Part shown: piece by piece, positions 63,601-64,000 of the stretch | Layout: the number at the start of each line of letters is the position of its first letter | Numbering within the stretch: position 1 is the stretch's first letter | Origin: Prevotella sp. | Lineage (GTDB): Bacteria > Bacteroidota > Bacteroidia > Bacteroidales > Bacteroidaceae | NCBI GenBank assembly: GCA_017548275.1 | Contig: JAFZAH010000027.1 | Location: 1-64,000, forward strand | Direction of reading: 5' to 3' | Length of the DNA: 64,000 nt | The notes under the pieces: model-generated | Told to the model about the DNA's origin: nothing | Databases searched by the model: none | What the model saw: the letters and a program-made list of their open reading frames with translations, nothing else | Position numbers and translations under genes: made by a program

Positions 63601-64000
63601 TAACGTGAGGCTCTTGACGGCTGTTGTATTCCAGTTTTTGGTCTTGATTACCTGTTGAGGACCGTAATTCTCATAAAAATCATCCATAGGAATGCAATCG
63701 ATGGTGAGATGATTGTTGCTAAACACCCAATACAGGCAATCGTCCTTGTGGTAATTGTTTTTGTTCCACTCGTCGCCGCACCAGCCACAGGAACCACCTT
63801 CGCAGTTGACGACAAGGTTCGGTGAATACTCATAGTTCGACCAACTCCAGTTTGACAACGGGCCAGTGTAGGTTATCGTTGTCTTGGGGGCTGTAGAATT
63901 TGATTTGTTGATTTTGGAAAAGGCATACAATCCGATGGAGGCCGCCTTTTTAAACGTGACCGAATTGAGGTTGTTGCACCCCTCAAAGGCAAAGTCGCCC
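60610..64000 (-). CDS. BspA-like leucine-rich-repeat surface protein, 5' end outside the window
   Basis: At least 1,129 residues are visible; the frame is open to base 64000 and no start is seen, so the gene is partial. The N-terminal part has LRR_5-type BspA repeats (consensus NGCIGLTALNLPDNVT.IGDYAF, about 64000-62450) with a cysteine-rich segment at 63600-63830. Next is a beta-rich domain (about 62390-62050), then two discoidin-like (F5/8C) domains (about 62040-61600 and 61590-61140), then two dockerin-like calcium motifs (GDVNGDGEVDVADFTLL and DGSVDIADL, about 60920-60720). BspA proteins bind host surfaces and matrix. Confidence 0.88.
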   Translation of the reverse strand, partial: GDFAFEGCNNLNSVTFKKAASIGLYAFSKINKSNSTAPKTTITYTGPLSNWSWSNYEYSPNLVVNCEGGSCGWCGDEWNKNNYHKDDCLYWVFSNNHLTIDCIPMDDFYENYGPQQVIKTKNWNTTAVKSLTLEHVYDCGSITFSDCTDLTSVSINSIPILAKNYTSSSSFSTIFGNQVKTYTIRDDVTGIGDYVFYGCSGMTTLNLPDNVTRIGNHAFNGCIGLTALNLPDNVTGIGDYAFFGCSGLTSLNIGNHVTSIGSYAFSNCSGLTSIVVDSENPNYDSRNNCNAIIETNTNTLIAGCMNTVIPNVREIGDGAFYGCIGLTAIDIPNSVTSISKSAFYGCSGLTSIVIPDNMDYIGTHAFDGCSSLTSVSIPGKVKTLGDYAFDRCPNLISVSINNDFIVSNDYDKNSLTIVFGNQVKTLTLGNEVKTIGYGAFSGFSSLTSVTVGDSLTTIRSKAFKGCSRLSSFTIPASVTRIEDSAFLECTEMTDVYCYADPEEMYWVGTHDFIDGEETICHVFNASDWEEFDVNVTFVDDLSVRLMDYADNNGILEKFNDQQNNVTLVGRTLYLDGGWNTLCLPFTLRNLSGTPLEGFTVKELDTENTYEGHKTGFDNGTLYLNFRNATRIKAGQPYIVKHTPMLDTGKYTYVPISGTVGDNFREGFDKLVDGNINTSWASHKNNCIDGIWYCEFVASEVIYVTGYTITTSSSYPASNFNPQIWTLKAKLNESDEWITIDSRDATQNSTDALPNSILNAKTYDIPADVQGKYQYFRFEASNTNITVLVLGELAIRGSTGTPPVYAATDGTDGWTTMQACGSDRLFDGDSGPGHNWWPSFSSGSAYCEFDAGESVYATGYTLTTGNQNANQDPRVWTLQARKKKSDAWTIIDSRNANENSNDALPNSRSTAKAYSIQEPDIYRYFRFEVTQNGGGGNMCLSELEMQSFKISNSATIQDPTFEYVYIDNTAPIAITSEDNAVSFKGTYNPVSVGGDNTILILDTENTVHSPAADTRINAFRAYFRLQNSITPGDVNGDGEVDVADFTLLAIYLLGNNPSGFIAEVADVAGADDGGPDGSVDIADLTGIANIILRGSQTSGAVTAIDGNGDLIYGGGSTGPVRSVVVNMRDE

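Overview
The window is a chromosomal segment from a member of the Bacteroidales, most likely Prevotella or a close relative. Evidence: promoters of the TTTG-N19-21-TAnnTTTGC type (for example at 29394-29426, 34858-34889 and 43842-43873), the type IX secretion gene porQ beside cmk, DUF4492-cydAB, a BspA-like leucine-rich-repeat surface protein, a GH9 enzyme beside an outer-membrane barrel protein, a three-gene LUD/Fe-S lactate-utilisation operon, and almost no Shine-Dalgarno sequences. I see no plasmid, phage or transposase genes.

Layout. 1-1.4 kb: a minus-strand promoter reading off the left edge, then two AT-rich genes of unknown function. 1.4-5.3 kb: cytochrome bd operon (DUF4492, cydA, cydB) ending in a periplasmic PPIase. 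5.4-14.2 kb: small secreted protein, M48-TerB peptidase, DUF4359 protein, cmk/porQ, TonB-like protein, polyprenyl synthase, tatD, lipid A deacylase-like barrel, DUF6935-like protein. 14.6-22.3 kb: a P-loop kinase-CYTH fusion, then an efflux operon (TolC, HlyD, two ABC-2 permeases) ending in a retropepsin-PDZ protein. 22.5-29.2 kb: HD hydrolase, an unknown gene, lutABC, and an ECF sigma operon with a lipoprotein and an anti-sigma/barrel fusion. 29.4-35 kb: tRNA-Val(CAC), a solo LUD protein, a Ser/Thr kinase-FGE fusion, and a LytS/LytTR-type two-component system with a likely operator. 35.7-46 kb: YbiT-like ABC-F, grpE-dnaJ, folC, PP2C-like phosphatase, trmB-ilvE, xseB/xseA. 46-54 kb: subtilase, secreted protein, glycosyltransferase, sugar-isomerase-like/SemiSWEET pair, ansA, rubrerythrin. 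53-59.8 kb: GH9, outer-membrane barrel and iron alcohol dehydrogenase operon. 60.6-64 kb: the 3' part of a large BspA-like gene.

The most unusual feature is the intergenic DNA. Many gaps are built from a small set of low-complexity 'words' (ACTCCTGA, AACTTCCTTAACTTC, CAACCCTAAACACT, GGGGCAAGGAGCA, ACCTCTCACCTCC, GAATTAAGCGAATTATTC and others) plus G/C hairpins of the form CCCTCCCGAAGGGAGGG. Some words enter coding linkers or create false N-terminal extensions. One composite block occurs as a ~220-bp inverted pair around folC-xseB, a 35-bp block directly flanks the kinase-FGE gene, and a 110-bp tandem repeat lies at 59.9-60.2 kb. Other points of interest are an ABC-F protein in which one composite ATP site has degenerated on both faces, tandem TTTCGACGAAA sites upstream of the LytTR operon, and a SemiSWEET gene overlapping a sugar-isomerase-like gene.

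Start codons were chosen from domain boundaries and the ATG/GTG context. Family names come from recognising motifs by eye; no database search was run.
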